In this document: one piece after another, positions 13,358 through 14,224 of the stretch | How positions within the stretch are numbered: the stretch's first letter is position 1 | Layout of the letters: each line of letters opens with the position of its first letter | Assembly: GCA_934589665.1 (NCBI GenBank) | Contig: CAKTOJ010000038.1 | Coordinates: 1 to 14,224 of the forward strand | DNA: 14,224 nt | Origin: an uncultured Oscillospiraceae bacterium | GTDB lineage: Bacteria; Bacillota; Clostridia; Oscillospirales; Oscillospiraceae | Reading direction: 5' to 3' | Program-made: the position numbers and the translations under genes | The notes under the pieces: model-generated | What the model saw: only the letters and a program-made list of their open reading frames with translations | The model's database searches: none | Told to the model about the DNA's origin: nothing

Positions 13358-13395
13358 AAAAAGGAACGTCTCTGAATTCAGAGGCGTTCCTTTTT
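13358..13395. terminator. Bidirectional terminator between the symporter and racemase genes
   Basis: A 17-bp stem (arms 13358-13374 and 13379-13395, core AAGGAACG) with one T/G position (a U-G pair on the plus-strand RNA) and an AATT loop has A and T runs at its feet. It serves the symporter on the plus strand and, overlapping its stop codon, the racemase gene on the minus strand. Confidence 0.88.
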
Positions 13396-14224
13396 ATTCT
13401 CTTGTATACAGCCGTCCGTCCTTACGGTAGACGATATGCACCTCCGGTGTGTTGGTGAGGTAGACCGCGGAACCGTAACTCACATCAAAGTCCAGCACAT
13501 CGCCCACGCAGACGGCGGGATGCGCCTCCTCAACATCCAGAATGGTGTGGTCAGAGGATGCGCCGAGCACTTCCACACCGCTCCTGCGCGGGACGAGATC
13601 AAGGGGATCGCCATAGTCCACGCGTCCGGCGGCGCAAAGTGCCCGAAGGCGGACGCCGCGGTCGGTATACTCTCTCGTCCGGCCGAATGCGTCCACTGTC
13701 TGTTCACCGACCGGATAGCTCGGCTTCGGCTTACATTCCACAACCTCCATATGCAGGGTGAAAACGTCCCGGTGCATAAAATCCGGATAACAGCCGTAGA
13801 TTCCGCCGAAGAGTGCAAATTCGCCGATGCGCAGGTGGTTGATGCGCGCAGGCAGCGTGCCGTCAAGGAGCATGTGAACCGAAGTGGATGCGCCGCCGGA
13901 AATATACCGCAGCCTGCGCCCAATGGCGCGTTCAACTGCCTCGGCGGCGGAGACGAGCTCCCGCATTTTCTCCGGCGTCGCGGCGATAGAACCGTAACAG
14001 CCAAGATTCGTGCCGATCCCCGCCAGTTCCAGCCGGTCCAGCCGGTATTCAATCTCCAGCGCAGCGTCGATCAGCTCCTCCCTGCTCCAGAAGCCCTCGC
14101 GCAGATCGCCGAGATCGAGCATGAGGATCACCTTATGCACCCTCCCCTGCTCTGCACACGCCGCATTGAGGGCACGAAGCGTTTCGACCTCGCTTTGAAG
14201 ACTCATGTCCGCGTGCTCCGCGAC
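13394..14224 (-). CDS. orr: Ornithine-racemase-like PLP protein (alanine racemase fold), N-terminus missing
   Basis: 276 codons are present and the frame stays open to the right edge; the first visible residues, VAEHADMSLQSEVETLRALN, continue a gene that begins outside. The sequence holds KVILMLDLGDLREGFW, GIGTNLGCYGS, YISGGASTSVHML, INHLRIGEFALFGG and LGASSDHTILDVEEAHP, all typical of the Orr-like alanine-racemase-N family. About 80 residues, including the PLP-binding lysine, would lie outside the window if the length is the usual 355 or so. Orr converts L- to D-ornithine in the oxidative branch of ornithine fermentation in Clostridia. Other amino-acid racemases of this family are possible. 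The partner genes (ord, oraS/oraE) are not visible. The stop codon overlaps a shared terminator. Confidence 0.75.
   Translation of the reverse strand, partial: VAEHADMSLQSEVETLRALNAACAEQGRVHKVILMLDLGDLREGFWSREELIDAALEIEYRLDRLELAGIGTNLGCYGSIAATPEKMRELVSAAEAVERAIGRRLRYISGGASTSVHMLLDGTLPARINHLRIGEFALFGGIYGCYPDFMHRDVFTLHMEVVECKPKPSYPVGEQTVDAFGRTREYTDRGVRLRALCAAGRVDYGDPLDLVPRRSGVEVLGASSDHTILDVEEAHPAVCVGDVLDFDVSYGSAVYLTNTPEVHIVYRKDGRLYTRE

Overview
The window looks like chromosome of a GC-rich, spore-forming member of the Clostridia. I would guess Oscillospiraceae or a close relative, by inference only. The reasons are a SpoVAF-type spore germination protein, strong AGGAGG-type ribosome sites, AT-rich sigma-A promoters set in GC-rich coding sequence, and amino-acid fermentation genes (a glutamate dehydrogenase start at the left edge and an ornithine-racemase-like gene at the right edge). 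I see no phage, transposon, CRISPR array, tRNA or rRNA. Nearly every gene is on the minus strand; the exceptions are the sodium symporter and a broken regulator remnant.

Layout, left to right. 1-82: first codons of an NADP-type glutamate dehydrogenase, with its promoter at 148-176. 409-2253: a three-helix membrane-anchored protein of unknown function, behind a promoter and a terminator-like leader hairpin. 2385-4564: a two-gene MacB/BceAB-like ABC transporter whose permease lacks the large extracytoplasmic domain expected of BceB proteins. Its promoter carries an 11-bp-spaced direct repeat typical of OmpR-family response regulators. 4728-6663: a YtrA-type GntR regulator, an ABC ATPase, an ABC-2 permease and a 22-residue membrane peptide, coupled by overlapping or nearly touching stop and start codons. 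This operon starts from a near-consensus promoter with an imperfect palindrome over its -10 and ends in a strong terminator. 6788-6887: promoter, ribosome site and first 16 codons of an XRE-type repressor, cut off at a terminator. 6927-7475: an unrecognised cytoplasmic protein with an in-frame amber codon just after its best upstream start. 7583-9214: spoVAF preceded by a 69-residue hypothetical gene. 9292-10692: a two-domain acyl/aminoacyl-transferase-like protein. 10788-11687: a LysR regulator. 11856-13340: a divergent Na+-dependent amino-acid symporter (NSS/SNF family). 13394-14224: the C-terminal part of an ornithine-racemase-like protein.

How the parts may work together. The two ABC systems look like cell-envelope or antimicrobial-stress modules with separate controls. 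The LysR gene and the symporter share overlapping divergent promoters with a T-N11-A dyad, so LysR control of the symporter is the simplest reading. With glutamate dehydrogenase and the ornithine racemase at the edges, the neighbourhood fits amino-acid uptake and fermentation. The most unusual regulatory element is the 20-bp inverted repeat before the spoVAF pair. It looks like the terminator of the upstream gene, it buries the ribosome site of the next gene, and its loop holds the -10 of a sigma-G-like promoter. All promoter, operator and attenuation calls are read by eye and unproven.
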